From Mesobacillus foraminis (GTDB lineage Bacteria; Bacillota; Bacilli; Bacillales; Cytobacillaceae): a DNA stretch of 64,000 nucleotides. Every line of letters starts with the position of its first letter. Within the stretch, counting starts at the first letter, position 1. A model generated the notes under the pieces. It was not told where the DNA came from. It did no database searches and saw nothing but the letters and a program-made list of their open reading frames with translations. A program made the position numbers and the translations under genes. Location of the stretch: contig NZ_SLVV01000009.1 of assembly GCF_004340465.1 (NCBI RefSeq), positions 1 through 64,000 of the forward strand. Direction: 5' to 3'. Of the stretch, positions 45,247-54,819 are shown piece by piece.

Positions 45247-47808
45247 ATGTCTGTTGAGCTTGGCCAAAAAATGAATATTAATATTGAAAATATTAACAAG
45301 GATATTAGCCTTTTTCCTCAGGTTCACCCCATTACGCCTGATATGAAAACAACTCATAAAGGGGTATCCCGGCTTGTTATGCTGGATCGTTATACCTTTA
45401 AGGATACAGAAAAAGTAACATTGTCCGAGGGAGACTTTGTAGTTCTGACTATTAAAGAGGATCCCAAGTTTCCGGCAAGAGGCCTGGGGTTTATTTTAGA
45501 GCTTGATTGGGAGAGGAAAACTGCTACCGTTCAGGTTGAAGAAGAGTTTCGCGGGGTGCTGGATAATCCAGAGGAAGCTAGGACAGGCATCATTAAAAAA
45601 TCTCTTGATGTAATAGAAAAGCCGCTGGAAGTATTTTACGAGCAAATCGCAAAGCGCAATGCAACTGGACTGGCTTCGGTTGAAAAGACGGAAGAAAAGC
45701 GCCAGGAATGGTTCGAGAAGTTTTATCAGGAACTGTCGAGCCTGAACTTCATTCCTGCAGGCCGTGTTCTATACGGTGCCGGGGCTGACACGGATGTTAC
45801 ATATTTCAACTGTTATGTAATGCCATTTGTTCAGGATTCACGGGAAGGAATATCGGAACACCGCAAGCAGGTAATGGAAATCATGAGCCGCGGCGGCGGA
45901 GTCGGCACAAACGGATCTACCCTCAGGCCGCGCAATACCCTGGCGAAAGGTGTTAACGGCAAATCCTCTGGCTCGGTTTCCTGGCTGGACGACATCGCCA
46001 AGCTGACGCATTTAGTAGAGCAGGGCGGAAGCCGCAGGGGAGCTCAAATGATCATGCTGTCAGACTGGCACCCGGATATTGTTGAATTTATTATTTCCAA
46101 AATGCAAAACCCTCGTATCCTGCGCTTCCTGATCGAAAACACGCAGGATGAAACCATAAAAAAACACGCTAAAGAAAAGCTTAAGTTCACCCCGCTGTCA
46201 CTGCAGGAAGAAGCGATGTACCAGGGAATCGTTAACTATAAAAATATTCCTGGCTACGGCGGCTTCAGTGCTGAAATCATTAAAAATGCTGAAGAAAAGC
46301 TGCAGACAGGCGGCAACTTCACTGTACACAACTCAGAATTCCTTACTGGCGCAAACATTTCCGTTACCCTGACAAAGGATTTTATGGAAGCTGTGGAAAA
46401 TGACAGCGATTATGAACTTCGCTTCCCGGATGTCGAATCTTATGATGCCGAAACAATGAAAATCTACAATGAAGAATGGCATAAAGTCGGCGATGTCCGC
46501 GAGTGGGAAAAGCTGGGCTACAAGGTGCGCACCTATAAGACGATCAAGGCAAAAGAACTTTGGAATTTGATTAATATTTGTGCAACCTACTCGGCTGAAC
46601 CGGGTATTTTCTTCATTGACAATGCTAACGACATGACAAATGCCCAGGCATATGGACAGAAGGTTGTAGCAACGAATCCGTGTGGTGAACAACCACTTGC
46701 ACCATACAGTGTATGTAACCTGGCAGCAGTGAACCTCGCTGAAATGGCTGACAAGGAAACTAAGACAGTAAACTTTGAAAAGCTGAAACGCACAGTGGAA
46801 GTGGGCGTACGCATGCAGGATAATGTAATCGATGCGACTCCATACTTCCTTGAAGACAACAAGAAACAAGCTCTTGGCGAGCGCCGTGTCGGCCTTGGTG
46901 TCATGGGGCTTCATGACCTGCTGATCTATTGCGAAACAGAATACGGTTCAGAAGAAGGCAACGAGCTAGTTGATAAAGTTTTTGAAACGATTGCAACAAG
47001 TGCCTATCGTGCGTCTATTGAACTGGCCAAAGAAAAAGGCAGCTTCCCGTTCCTTAACGGAGGCACAGAGGAAGAAACGGATCGTTTAAGAGATGCTTTT
47101 ATCAACACTGGTTTTATGAAAAAGATGCCTGAGGACGTACGCCAGGCAATCCTTGAAAATGGTATTCGCAATTCACATTTGCTTACTGTTGCTCCGACGG
47201 GATCGACCGGTACAATGGTTGGAGTCTCTACAGGACTTGAGCCTTACTTCTCCTTCTCTTATTTCAGAAGCGGGCGTCTGGGGAAATTTATTGAAGTGAA
47301 AGCAGATATTGTGCAGGAATACCTCGATCAAAATCCTGAAGCAGATCCGGAGAACCTTCCAAGCTGGTTTGTAGCTGCCATGGAGTTGGCTCCTGAAGCA
47401 CATGCGGATGTCCAATGTGTCATCCAGCGATGGATTGACAGCTCTATCAGTAAAACGGTTAACGCACCGAAGGGCTACAGCGTTGAACAGGTTGAAAAGG
47501 TGTATGAGCGTCTGTACAGAGGCGGTGCCAAGGGCGGAACGGTTTATGTGGACGGCTCCCGCGACACCCAGGTACTGACACTAAAAGCGGAAGAAAACAG
47601 CTTTGAAGAAGAACAAGCGACCAAAAAGGAAAAAGCTAAGCAGCATGTTGTCCTGGTCGATACTATCCATGAACTGCGTTCAACGAACGTAACCATTGGA
47701 TCAGAGGTAGGAAACACCTGCCCGGTCTGCCGTAAAGGGGAAGTAAAAGAAATCGGCGGCTGCAACACTTGTACAAACTGTAATGCACAGTTAAAGTGCG
47801 GACTATAA
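45247..47808 (+). CDS. nrdJ: Adenosylcobalamin-dependent (class II) ribonucleotide reductase
   Basis: This makes deoxyribonucleotides using vitamin B12 and works with or without oxygen. The 853-residue protein has the 10-stranded barrel signatures: C189 (YFNCYVMP), N477/C479/E481 in NPCGEQPL, and PTGSTGTMVGVSTGLEP. A C-terminal cysteine tail (CPVCRKG...CNTCTNC) probably relays reducing equivalents or binds zinc. The ATG at 45247 lies 8 nt after AAGGAG; a GTG at 45241 is too close. Two NrdR boxes precede it. It is not at this locus in B. subtilis 168. Confidence 0.95.
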   Translation: MSVELGQKMNINIENINKDISLFPQVHPITPDMKTTHKGVSRLVMLDRYTFKDTEKVTLSEGDFVVLTIKEDPKFPARGLGFILELDWERKTATVQVEEEFRGVLDNPEEARTGIIKKSLDVIEKPLEVFYEQIAKRNATGLASVEKTEEKRQEWFEKFYQELSSLNFIPAGRVLYGAGADTDVTYFNCYVMPFVQDSREGISEHRKQVMEIMSRGGGVGTNGSTLRPRNTLAKGVNGKSSGSVSWLDDIAKLTHLVEQGGSRRGAQMIMLSDWHPDIVEFIISKMQNPRILRFLIENTQDETIKKHAKEKLKFTPLSLQEEAMYQGIVNYKNIPGYGGFSAEIIKNAEEKLQTGGNFTVHNSEFLTGANISVTLTKDFMEAVENDSDYELRFPDVESYDAETMKIYNEEWHKVGDVREWEKLGYKVRTYKTIKAKELWNLINICATYSAEPGIFFIDNANDMTNAQAYGQKVVATNPCGEQPLAPYSVCNLAAVNLAEMADKETKTVNFEKLKRTVEVGVRMQDNVIDATPYFLEDNKKQALGERRVGLGVMGLHDLLIYCETEYGSEEGNELVDKVFETIATSAYRASIELAKEKGSFPFLNGGTEEETDRLRDAFINTGFMKKMPEDVRQAILENGIRNSHLLTVAPTGSTGTMVGVSTGLEPYFSFSYFRSGRLGKFIEVKADIVQEYLDQNPEADPENLPSWFVAAMELAPEAHADVQCVIQRWIDSSISKTVNAPKGYSVEQVEKVYERLYRGGAKGGTVYVDGSRDTQVLTLKAEENSFEEEQATKKEKAKQHVVLVDTIHELRSTNVTIGSEVGNTCPVCRKGEVKEIGGCNTCTNCNAQLKCGL

Positions 47809-47820
47809 CAATCACTAAGG

Positions 47821-47853
47821 AAGGTGTCCCAGATCATGGGGCACCTTTTTTTT
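47821..47853 (+). terminator. nrdJ terminator
   Basis: AAGGTGTCCC (47821-47830) pairs with GGGGCACCTT (47838-47847), one G-T pair, followed by T8. Confidence 0.88.
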
Positions 47854-48087
47854 CTATGTAAAACAAAGAGCTAAACGATTTATCTGCATCCTTATTGGAA
47901 TGTGTTCGTTTGATGTGACTGAGGTTCGGGTTATTCCTGGGGAAGATAGCGTAAACCGAAGGTACGAGCCTGTCCCTTAGGATTTCTAGAGGAAAGGCAA
48001 CGTAAACAAAATTAATTCTATGACAGCCGGCTGTAACTCCCCCCCTATTAGGAACTCTTCATCTGAACACTGGAAATAATTAATACT
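47854..48087. other. Non-coding stretch between nrdJ and splB
   Basis: I see no supportable coding region. A nested potential RNA fold lies at 47919-47980: CTGAGG with CCTTAG, enclosing TTCGGGTT with AACCGAA. The rest, including a CCCCCCC tract near 48045, has no recognised element. The sigma-G-like splB promoter begins at 48088. Confidence 0.4.
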
Positions 48088-48116
48088 GAAGCTTGTTTTG
48101 ATTTTGCCCATACTAT
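48088..48116 (+). promoter_or_regulatory. Sigma-G-type promoter of splB
   Basis: CATACTA (48110-48116) matches the sigma-G -10 consensus, with TGAAGC (48088-48093) 16 bp upstream as a weaker -35. It lies 35 bp before the splB ATG, consistent with forespore expression. Confidence 0.65.
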
Positions 48117-48151
48117 TGTTAACTTTGTTATCAATGAAATGAGGGTGAACC

Positions 48152-49177
48152 ATGAAGCCGTTTGTACCGCAGCTTGTCTATATTGAGCCTCAAGCGCTAG
48201 AGTATCCTCTTGGCCGCGAGTTGAAGGATAAGTTTGAAAGCATGGGCCTGGAAATAAGAGAAACTACCTCCCACAATCAGGTCAGGGGAATACCTGGAGA
48301 CAATGAACTCCAGCAGTATCGCAATGCGAAATCCACCTTGGTGGTGGGAGTGAGGAGGACACTGAAATTTGACACTTCCAAACCTTCCGCCGAATATGCG
48401 ATACCGCTCGCAACAGGGTGCATGGGCCATTGCCATTATTGCTACCTTCAGACTACACTTGGCAGCAAGCCTTATATTAGGACTTATGTGAATCTTGAAG
48501 AGATTTTTGAACAGGCTGATAAGTATATGGAGGAGAGGAAACCGGAAATAACGAGGTTTGAAGCTGCCTGTACCTCCGACATTGTCGGGATTGACCACCT
48601 GACACATGCACTGAAAAAAACCATAGAATTTTTTGCAGACAAGGAGTATGGCCAATTAAGGTTTGTCACCAAGTTTGAGCACGTTGATCACTTGCTGGAT
48701 GCCAAGCATAATGGGAAAACGAGATTCCGGTTCAGCATTAATTCGCGGTATGTTATTAAGAATTTTGAACCAGGCACCTCTTCTTTTGATGGACGTCTTG
48801 AAGCAGCAAGGAAGGTAGCTGCCGCAGGGTATCCTTTGGGCTTTATTGTTGCTCCTATCTACAAGCATGAAGGCTGGAAGGAAGGGTATCACGAATTGTT
48901 TGAGCGGTTAAATAATTCGCTGGCAGGTGTGGACCTGGACAACCTTACATTCGAACTGATTCAGCATCGATATACCAAGCCTGCTAAAAAAGTCATTATG
49001 AAAAGGTACCCGAAAACCAGGCTTGAAATGGATGAAGAAAAACGGAAATATAAATGGGGCCGTTATGGAATTGGAAAGTATGTCTACCCTACAGAGGAGG
49101 CAAACGAGCTTGAAAATACCATTCGGGAATATATTCATACTTTTTTTCCGAAGGCAGAAATTCAATATTTTACCTGA
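48152..49177 (+). CDS. splB: Spore photoproduct lyase
   Basis: SplB is a radical-SAM enzyme that directly reverses the UV-induced spore thymine dimer during germination. The 341-residue protein has the [4Fe-4S] motif CMGHCHYC (C90, C94, C97) and the conserved C140 (EAACTSD) used for hydrogen transfer, each one residue before the B. subtilis positions as I recall them. The ATG follows GAGGGTGAACC and a sigma-G-type promoter. No splA is present beside it. Confidence 0.96.
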   Translation: MKPFVPQLVYIEPQALEYPLGRELKDKFESMGLEIRETTSHNQVRGIPGDNELQQYRNAKSTLVVGVRRTLKFDTSKPSAEYAIPLATGCMGHCHYCYLQTTLGSKPYIRTYVNLEEIFEQADKYMEERKPEITRFEAACTSDIVGIDHLTHALKKTIEFFADKEYGQLRFVTKFEHVDHLLDAKHNGKTRFRFSINSRYVIKNFEPGTSSFDGRLEAARKVAAAGYPLGFIVAPIYKHEGWKEGYHELFERLNNSLAGVDLDNLTFELIQHRYTKPAKKVIMKRYPKTRLEMDEEKRKYKWGRYGIGKYVYPTEEANELENTIREYIHTFFPKAEIQYFT

Positions 49178-49268
49178 AAAGTGAATTTTTATACTTGTAC
49201 GCCGTACTATTTTACAAAAGTCCTGCTTAAAAATGTAACAAGCAAGTTACTGACAGGGGTGGACTTGT

Positions 49269-50153
49269 ATGTATATAGACGGCGTTTTTTCCGGTGGCGG
49301 CATAAAAGGCTTTGCTCTAATCGGGGCATACGCTGCCATAGAGGAGAAGGGGTTCCGCTTTAAACGGGTAGCAGGCACCAGTGCCGGATCGCTTATTGCT
49401 GCCCTTATAGCCGCTGGCTATACAAGCGCGGAAGTCACCCGGCTGGTGGATGAGATGGATTTAAAAAGTTTCATGGACTCGAGAAATACGTTCATTCCTT
49501 CCAAGTTTGCGAAGTGGCTGTTTGTTTACTGGAGGCTTGGATTGTATAAAGGGAAAGAGCTGGAAAAGTGGATTGAAGAAAAACTTGCGGCTAAGGGGGT
49601 TCGGACGTTCGGAGACATTGCTCCCGAGTCGCTTCGGGTCATTGCTTCCGACTTGACGAATGGAAGGCTTTTCATTATTCCTGACGATTTGCCGAAGTAT
49701 GGAATCAACCCTCAAAACTTTTCAGTTGCAAAAGCCATTAGGATGAGCTGCAGCCTTCCTTATTTCTTTGAACCTGTTAAGCTAAAGGATTATGAAGGAA
49801 CTAGCATTATAGTGGATGGAGGGGTACTAAGCAATTTCCCAATGTGGCTATTTGACAGGGAGAATGTAAAAAAGTTGCGCCCTGTACTGGGAATCAAGCT
49901 AAGTCACAATCTTGCGGAGCGTCCGAGAAATGAAGTGAAAAATGCTGTTAAGATGTTTGAGGCCCTCTTTGAAACAATGAAGGACGCCCATGATGCCAGG
50001 TATATATCCCGGAAGCATGAAAAGAACATTATCTTTATTCCTACAGATGGCGTATTGACAACCGAATTTGAACTGACAGCAGAAAAAAAGCAGGCACTGA
50101 TGCAGGCTGGATGGGATTGCGCGATGGATTTTTTCAAAAAGTGGGGGTATTGA
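49269..50153 (+). CDS. yqhO: Patatin-like phospholipase, YqhO
   Basis: This 294-residue protein is a patatin-fold lipid acyl hydrolase. It shows the oxyanion loop SGGGIKGFALIGA (8-20), nucleophile S38 in GTSAG, and the catalytic Asp in VDGGVLSNFP. The substrate is unknown; Bacillus members are mostly uncharacterised. The ATG follows GGGGTGGACTTGT. There are two downstream bidirectional elements before yqhP. Confidence 0.9.
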   Translation: MYIDGVFSGGGIKGFALIGAYAAIEEKGFRFKRVAGTSAGSLIAALIAAGYTSAEVTRLVDEMDLKSFMDSRNTFIPSKFAKWLFVYWRLGLYKGKELEKWIEEKLAAKGVRTFGDIAPESLRVIASDLTNGRLFIIPDDLPKYGINPQNFSVAKAIRMSCSLPYFFEPVKLKDYEGTSIIVDGGVLSNFPMWLFDRENVKKLRPVLGIKLSHNLAERPRNEVKNAVKMFEALFETMKDAHDARYISRKHEKNIIFIPTDGVLTTEFELTAEKKQALMQAGWDCAMDFFKKWGY

Positions 50154-50170
50154 CGAGTTTCCCCGACTAA

Positions 50171-50210
50171 AAAAATCGAGCCTTAGAACGAGGCTCGATT
50201 TTTTTTCTTT
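50171..50210. terminator. Bidirectional terminator between yqhO and yqhP
   Basis: AATCGAGCCT (50174-50183) pairs with AGGCTCGATT (50191-50200), flanked by A and T runs. The yqhP stop codon lies within the stem region. Confidence 0.88.
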
Positions 50211-50554
50211 CCTTTTCTTCCCTCAATGACAGTCAGATGTGAAGCATCTTTCTTTTTTTTCCTTGCAGCTGACAGTGACCCTACTGTAGAACGTCTCTGA
50301 GGGGGGGCACTGTCCTTATGTTTGAACCGTTTTTTGGACCTTTTAGCTGCTTTATAGAATGCTCGCTGCTCGTGTTTCTGAGGGCTAGCTTTAGAAAAAC
50401 GATTAATTAGAAAGTAGATTACTGCGACAACTAACACCATACCTGCAATTGTCCTCAGGAAAACGCCGGGATCATGAATCAGCTGTGATATGATTCCAAT
50501 AGCCGCAAGGAGAATTAAACCAATCACTATATAAAATGATGTCCGATTTTTCAA
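50183..50554 (-). CDS. yqhP: Small membrane protein YqhP
   Basis: This 123-residue protein has two N-terminal hydrophobic segments (about 6-22 and 33-52) and a very basic, Lys/Arg-rich C-terminal half (AARKKKKDASHLTVIEGRKGKKKNR). This suggests contact with nucleic acid or anionic lipid. The TTG at 50554 lies 6 nt after AGGAGGTG; a GTG at 50563 overlaps the ribosome binding site. Function unknown. Confidence 0.8.
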   Translation of the reverse strand: MKNRTSFYIVIGLILLAAIGIISQLIHDPGVFLRTIAGMVLVVAVIYFLINRFSKASPQKHEQRAFYKAAKRSKKRFKHKDSAPPQRRSTVGSLSAARKKKKDASHLTVIEGRKGKKKNRASF

Positions 50555-50618
50555 GAAAGCCACCTCCTAAGAGCATCATGAGCAATTTTTTCCGCTTTTA
50601 AACTTACATTTGAATTAT

Positions 50619-51563
50619 TTATACAATTTCTTCAGTCTCTTGCTGTTTTCCTGCCTCTTTTTCCTTTTTTAATAATCGATTGAACGAAAGGATGGCCACC
50701 TCCACCTGATCATCGTTTGGTTCTTTTGTTGTAAGAAGCTGCAGCCAAAGTCCGGGATAACCAAGATATTTAAGAACAGGAACATCCCGCAGTTTGTTCG
50801 TCAGCTGCAAAACTTCAAACGATATGCCCAATACAAATGGAATCAGGGCAATTCGGGTCAGGATTCTTATCCATAAAGAATCGGTAGGAAAAAAGAAATA
50901 GAGGAACATTCCGATGATCACCGTAAATAGGATAAAGCTGCTGCCGCATCGGTAATGGAGACGTGAATGTGCCTGGACATTCTTTATGGTCAATTCCTTG
51001 CCGCTTTCGTAGGTATTGATTACTTTATGCTCAGCACCATGATATTGGAACACCCTTTTTATGATGGGAGTAAGGGAGACAAAGTAAATGTATGAAAGAA
51101 GCAGGATCAATTTAAAAATACTTTCGATAAGGATTTGCTGTGTCTTTCCTGGAAAGATGGGTGAAGTTAAATCGGCGAGGAACACTGGTATTAATGTGAA
51201 GGCAAACTTGCCGAATAAAAAGGACAGCACTCCGATTGCGGCTACACCCAAAATCATTGAGAGCTTTGAAGGCTCCTGTTCCTTGATTAAATGGTCATCC
51301 GCAGGATCCACATCGTATCTCTCGGTTGAAAAGTTCAAATGCTTCGAACCATTTGCACTGGATTCAATAATCGCCACAATTCCTCGGAGGAAAGGGATCT
51401 TTTTTAAAGAAGCAACAACAGGATTTGATTTGCGCGGAAGTTCGAAGTACTCAATTGAACGGTCTTTCCTTCTGACGGCAGTCACGTAATGATGCTTGCC
51501 CCCAAACATCACACCCTCAACGACTGCCTGACCACCATAAACCGGTTTTTGTTCGTTTGACAT
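50619..51563 (-). CDS. yqhQ: DUF1385 membrane protein, YqhQ
   Basis: This 314-residue protein begins YGGQAVVEGVMFGGKHHYVTAVRR, the DUF1385 signature. It has about four membrane segments (about 105-245) and FQYHGAEHKVINTYE and HSRLHYRCGSSF in conserved loops. The His-rich loops suggest metal binding, but no function is established. Its ribosome binding site is weak. Confidence 0.9.
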   Translation of the reverse strand: MSNEQKPVYGGQAVVEGVMFGGKHHYVTAVRRKDRSIEYFELPRKSNPVVASLKKIPFLRGIVAIIESSANGSKHLNFSTERYDVDPADDHLIKEQEPSKLSMILGVAAIGVLSFLFGKFAFTLIPVFLADLTSPIFPGKTQQILIESIFKLILLLSYIYFVSLTPIIKRVFQYHGAEHKVINTYESGKELTIKNVQAHSRLHYRCGSSFILFTVIIGMFLYFFFPTDSLWIRILTRIALIPFVLGISFEVLQLTNKLRDVPVLKYLGYPGLWLQLLTTKEPNDDQVEVAILSFNRLLKKEKEAGKQQETEEIV

Positions 51564-51759
51564 GCATACACCAACCTACATTTTTTCTGGGCAATACGAT
51601 GATCACTTCCATACATATATACCTTACCTATATTTTACTAAAAAAACCTAAAAACCTCTACCCTATTAAATTTTCCTTCCTAAAATAAGTGCAGGAATCT
51701 TTGCAATCATGCAAGGGATGCATTGGATATGGGCATAATGGTGAATGGAGGTGCGATGT

Positions 51760-52281
51760 ATGGGAGAAGAACAACAACAACAGAAGCTGGAACAAAATCA
51801 ACGAGAGAAACCGATGTCCGCTATCACTATGGCCATCATTACCGGACTGGTTGGCGGAGTTTTCTGGAGCTCGTTAGCCCTGGTTGCGTATGCCTTAAAC
51901 TTGACCGATATTCGTCCCACTATCATCCTGGAACCATGGGCAATCGGGGATTGGAAAAAAGGGTGGATTGGAACGGTTTTCTCCATTTTAGCTATTGGAC
52001 TCTTATCAATAGTAGCATCATTGATTTATTACGTTATTTTACGAAAGTTAAAAAGCATGTGGGTTGGCATCGCCTATGGAATTGCCTTGTTTCTGCTTGT
52101 TTTTTTAGTATTGAACCCTATTTTTCCTGGTATTAAGCCATTTTGGGATCTCTCGAAGAATACGCTGGTCACTTCGCTGTGCTTTTATATTCTTTTTGGC
52201 GTTTTTGTCGGCTATTCCATTTCGTTCGAAGAGTCTGAAAGAAAGGCCAGGGAACAGGGAAAAAAAGAATTTCAAAGCTGA
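51760..52281 (+). CDS. figP: YqhR/FigP-like membrane protein
   Basis: This 173-residue protein has four membrane segments (about 28-50, 75-95, 105-125 and 142-160) after a Gln-rich N-terminus, in the position of B. subtilis yqhR. YqhR was renamed FigP and reported to form a complex with SpoVAF that acts in germination ion release. The ATG at 51760 lies just after GGAGGTGCGATGT. A SpoVAF/GerA-like protein is encoded at 21847-23310. Confidence 0.85.
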   Translation: MGEEQQQQKLEQNQREKPMSAITMAIITGLVGGVFWSSLALVAYALNLTDIRPTIILEPWAIGDWKKGWIGTVFSILAIGLLSIVASLIYYVILRKLKSMWVGIAYGIALFLLVFLVLNPIFPGIKPFWDLSKNTLVTSLCFYILFGVFVGYSISFEESERKAREQGKKEFQS

Positions 52282-52316
52282 TGTCCCGCAGTAGTGGTTA
52301 AGAATTCTGTTATGTT

Positions 52317-52347
52317 AGAATGTTCTTACGGGAACATTCTTTTTTTC
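52317..52347 (+). terminator. Terminator after yqhR
   Basis: AGAATGTTC (52317-52325) pairs with GAACATTCT (52332-52340), followed by T7. It lies directly upstream of the yqhT ribosome binding site. Confidence 0.85.
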
Positions 52348-52367
52348 GAGTTAGGAGAGGGAAGCAC

Positions 52368-53429
52368 ATGGAAAAATTACTAAAGTTTCAAGGCAGGCTG
52401 GAAGAGCTTGGGCTTGATGGTATGTTGATTTCGAGCACCTATAACAGGAGATACATCACCGGGTTCACCGGTACGGCCGGAGCTGCACTGATCACAAAAA
52501 ATAAAGCCTTATTTATCACTGATTTCCGTTATACAGAACAGGCCGCAGAGCAGTGCCTTGGTTATGAGATAATCCGACAAAAAGGGAGCATACCGGAAGA
52601 AGTTGCTTCCCAGGTAAAAAAGCTGGGAATCCAAAAGCTTGGGTTTGAGGAGGAACATGTCACTTTCTCTCTATACAAAGTTTTGGAGAAAGGGATTGCT
52701 GCCGAGCTAGTCCCAATTTCAGGGGAAATTGAAAAGTTACGCTTGATTAAGACTGCTTCTGAGATTAAGATATTAAAGGAAGCTGCGGAGATTGCCGATG
52801 CAGCATTTAAGCATATTATTAATTTTATTCGTCCAGGCTTGACAGAGCTTGAAGTTTCGAATGAATTAGAGTTCTTTATGAGAAAATCAGGAGCTGCTTC
52901 TTCATCATTTGACATCATTGTTGCCTCGGGCTACCGCTCGGCTCTTCCGCATGGTGTGGCCAGTGACAAATTGATCGAGACCGGGGATTTTGTTACTCTG
53001 GATTTCGGTGCCTATTATAAAGGGTATGTGTCCGATATAACTAGGACCATCTCAGTCGGAGAGCCAGCTGATAAGCTTAAGGATATTTACAATATCGTCC
53101 TTGAAGCACAAAAACTGGGCGTTTCCAAAATTAAGCCAGGGATGACCGGGAAGCAGGCAGATGCTTTGACCAGGGATTATATAGCTGAACATGGATATGG
53201 AGAATATTTTGGGCACTCAACCGGGCATGGGATCGGGCTTGAAGTTCACGAAGGTCCTGCTCTTTCCATGAAATCGGATATAGTTTTGGAACCCGGAATG
53301 GTTGTTACTGTCGAACCGGGAATCTATATACCTGGTCTGGGCGGTGTAAGAATTGAAGATGATATTGTGATCACTGAAGATCATAATGAGAGACTGACAT
53401 ACTCTGATAAAGAGCTGATTATTCTTTAA
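52368..53429 (+). CDS. yqhT: Xaa-Pro peptidase (M24 family), YqhT
   Basis: This metalloaminopeptidase removes an N-terminal residue before proline. Its 353 residues comprise a creatinase-like N-domain (about 1-130) and a pita-bread domain. The dinuclear metal ligands are visible in [18 protein letters not shown] (two Asp), [15 protein letters not shown] (His), VTVEPGIY and RIEDD (two Glu). The ATG at 52368 follows TAGGAGAGG. It precedes efp by 23 bp and is likely cotranscribed with it. EF-P relieves stalling at proline runs, so a link to proline-rich proteins is plausible. Confidence 0.93.
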   Translation: MEKLLKFQGRLEELGLDGMLISSTYNRRYITGFTGTAGAALITKNKALFITDFRYTEQAAEQCLGYEIIRQKGSIPEEVASQVKKLGIQKLGFEEEHVTFSLYKVLEKGIAAELVPISGEIEKLRLIKTASEIKILKEAAEIADAAFKHIINFIRPGLTELEVSNELEFFMRKSGAASSSFDIIVASGYRSALPHGVASDKLIETGDFVTLDFGAYYKGYVSDITRTISVGEPADKLKDIYNIVLEAQKLGVSKIKPGMTGKQADALTRDYIAEHGYGEYFGHSTGHGIGLEVHEGPALSMKSDIVLEPGMVVTVEPGIYIPGLGGVRIEDDIVITEDHNERLTYSDKELIIL

Positions 53430-53452
53430 GAATACCTAGGAGGATTTACTAC

Positions 53453-54010
53453 ATGATTTCAGTTAACGATTTTCGCACAGGCTTAACAATTGAAGTGGAT
53501 AACGGGATTTGGCGAGTAATGGATTTCCAGCACGTTAAGCCTGGAAAAGGAGCTGCATTCGTGCGTTCCAAGCTTCGTAATCTTCGTACTGGGGCGGTTC
53601 AGGAAAAAACCTTCCGTGCCGGAGAAAAGGTTGCAAAAGCACAAATTGACAACCGCAGAATGCAGTACTTATACGCAAATGGCGACCAGCATGTCTTTAT
53701 GGATAATGAATCCTACGAGCAAATTGAATTGCCAGCAGCATCAATTGAGTACGAGTTGAAATTCCTGAAGGAAAACATGGAAGTTTCCATTATGATGTAT
53801 CAGGGTGAAACTCTTGGAGTGGAACTTCCAAATACAGTTGAACTTGAAGTAACGGAGACGGAGCCAGGCATTAAAGGGGATACGGCTTCAGGCGGAACTA
53901 AGCCGGCAATCCTTGAAACTGGGCTTTCTGTACAAGTGCCATTCTTTATTAATCAGGGCGACCGTCTGATCATCAACACGACAGATAGCTCTTACGTTTC
54001 AAGAGCCTAA
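53453..54010 (+). CDS. efp: Elongation factor P
   Basis: EF-P binds stalled ribosomes and speeds peptide bond formation at polyproline stretches. The 185-residue protein has the three beta-barrel domains and K32 in VKPGKGAAF, the residue modified with 5-aminopentanol in B. subtilis. The ATG follows AGGAGGATTTACTAC. Confidence 0.97.
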   Translation: MISVNDFRTGLTIEVDNGIWRVMDFQHVKPGKGAAFVRSKLRNLRTGAVQEKTFRAGEKVAKAQIDNRRMQYLYANGDQHVFMDNESYEQIELPAASIEYELKFLKENMEVSIMMYQGETLGVELPNTVELEVTETEPGIKGDTASGGTKPAILETGLSVQVPFFINQGDRLIINTTDSSYVSRA

Positions 54011-54020
54011 TAAATCAAGA

Positions 54021-54055
54021 AAAAACCTGCCTTCTCAAGAGGGCAGGTTTTTTTG
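54021..54055. terminator. efp terminator
   Basis: AAACCTGCC (54023-54031) pairs with GGCAGGTTT (54042-54050), followed by a T run. A upstream of the stem could let it serve the convergent gene too. Confidence 0.88.
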
Positions 54056-54104
54056 CGTAGAATGGATTTTTGTTTCAGGACCTGATCCAGAGCATAACGG
54101 ACCA

Positions 54105-54755
54105 CTAGTAATAAGTATACTTGACCTCCACTGAAGCTCTCACCTGAATGCTTCCCATTTCAATTTGAGTGGAAGGAGTGGACGAGCTGTCAAATGCTGC
54201 CTTCAGGAAGGGCTCCGGTGCGGGAGGAGATGCAGCTTCTATAACTGAAATAGGCACAGGCCGAAGTTTTGCTCTAAAGGCCCTGGCAATTGTCTCCGCT
54301 TTCACCCTCGCATCCGTCAGTGCCAGAGACAGTGCGTTGAGGTAAAGGTTTTGTGATTTAGAAGATGAAAAGGTGATCCCTGAAACTTCGTTTGCACCAT
54401 TTTTAACAGCCATATCTACTATCGCCCCTGCTTTTTCTGGTCCGAGGACTGTCACAGCAAGCAAATGTAAAACCAGATAGCCAGCAAAGGTCTGTTTCCC
54501 GTCCGCATAATGGTAAACCGTTTCGATTCTGTAATCAGTTGTCTGAATTTCTTCTTTCCGAATTCCATTCAAATGCAGGACAGTTCGGATTCCTTCTATC
54601 CGGTCTGCGTTCTCCTCCTGGGCCTTTTGAAGATGCTCGTTTTCAGTCCTGGCTCCAACTACTATTCTCGCTGTATCCGGGCTAGCCTTTACAATGCCCT
54701 CGCCATGGACAACGAGAAAGGGCCACTTATCACGTTGATACTGAGTTTGCTGCAT
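54105..54755 (-). CDS. SIMPL domain (DUF541) protein
   Basis: This 216-residue protein of the SIMPL family (BP26/OMP28-like) has VHGEGIVKASPDTARIVVGA at the start and the repeated NGIRKEEIQTTDYRI and LALTDARVKAETIARA segments. No signal peptide is visible, so a cytosolic location is likely despite family members being exported. The ATG at 54755 follows GCGGGGAATCAGG. Function unknown. Confidence 0.87.
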   Translation of the reverse strand: MQQTQYQRDKWPFLVVHGEGIVKASPDTARIVVGARTENEHLQKAQEENADRIEGIRTVLHLNGIRKEEIQTTDYRIETVYHYADGKQTFAGYLVLHLLAVTVLGPEKAGAIVDMAVKNGANEVSGITFSSSKSQNLYLNALSLALTDARVKAETIARAFRAKLRPVPISVIEAASPPAPEPFLKAAFDSSSTPSTQIEMGSIQVRASVEVKYTYY

Positions 54756-54819
54756 CCTGATTCCCCGCTTTGTTTTTTCTATATAGATATGGTTTCATCA
54801 GGATAACATTCTTTTTTTC

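Noticed and set aside
46333-46914. 193-residue minus-strand frame inside nrdJ
   Set aside because: It lies wholly within a conserved enzyme gene, with Cys/His/Phe-rich shadow composition and no start signal.
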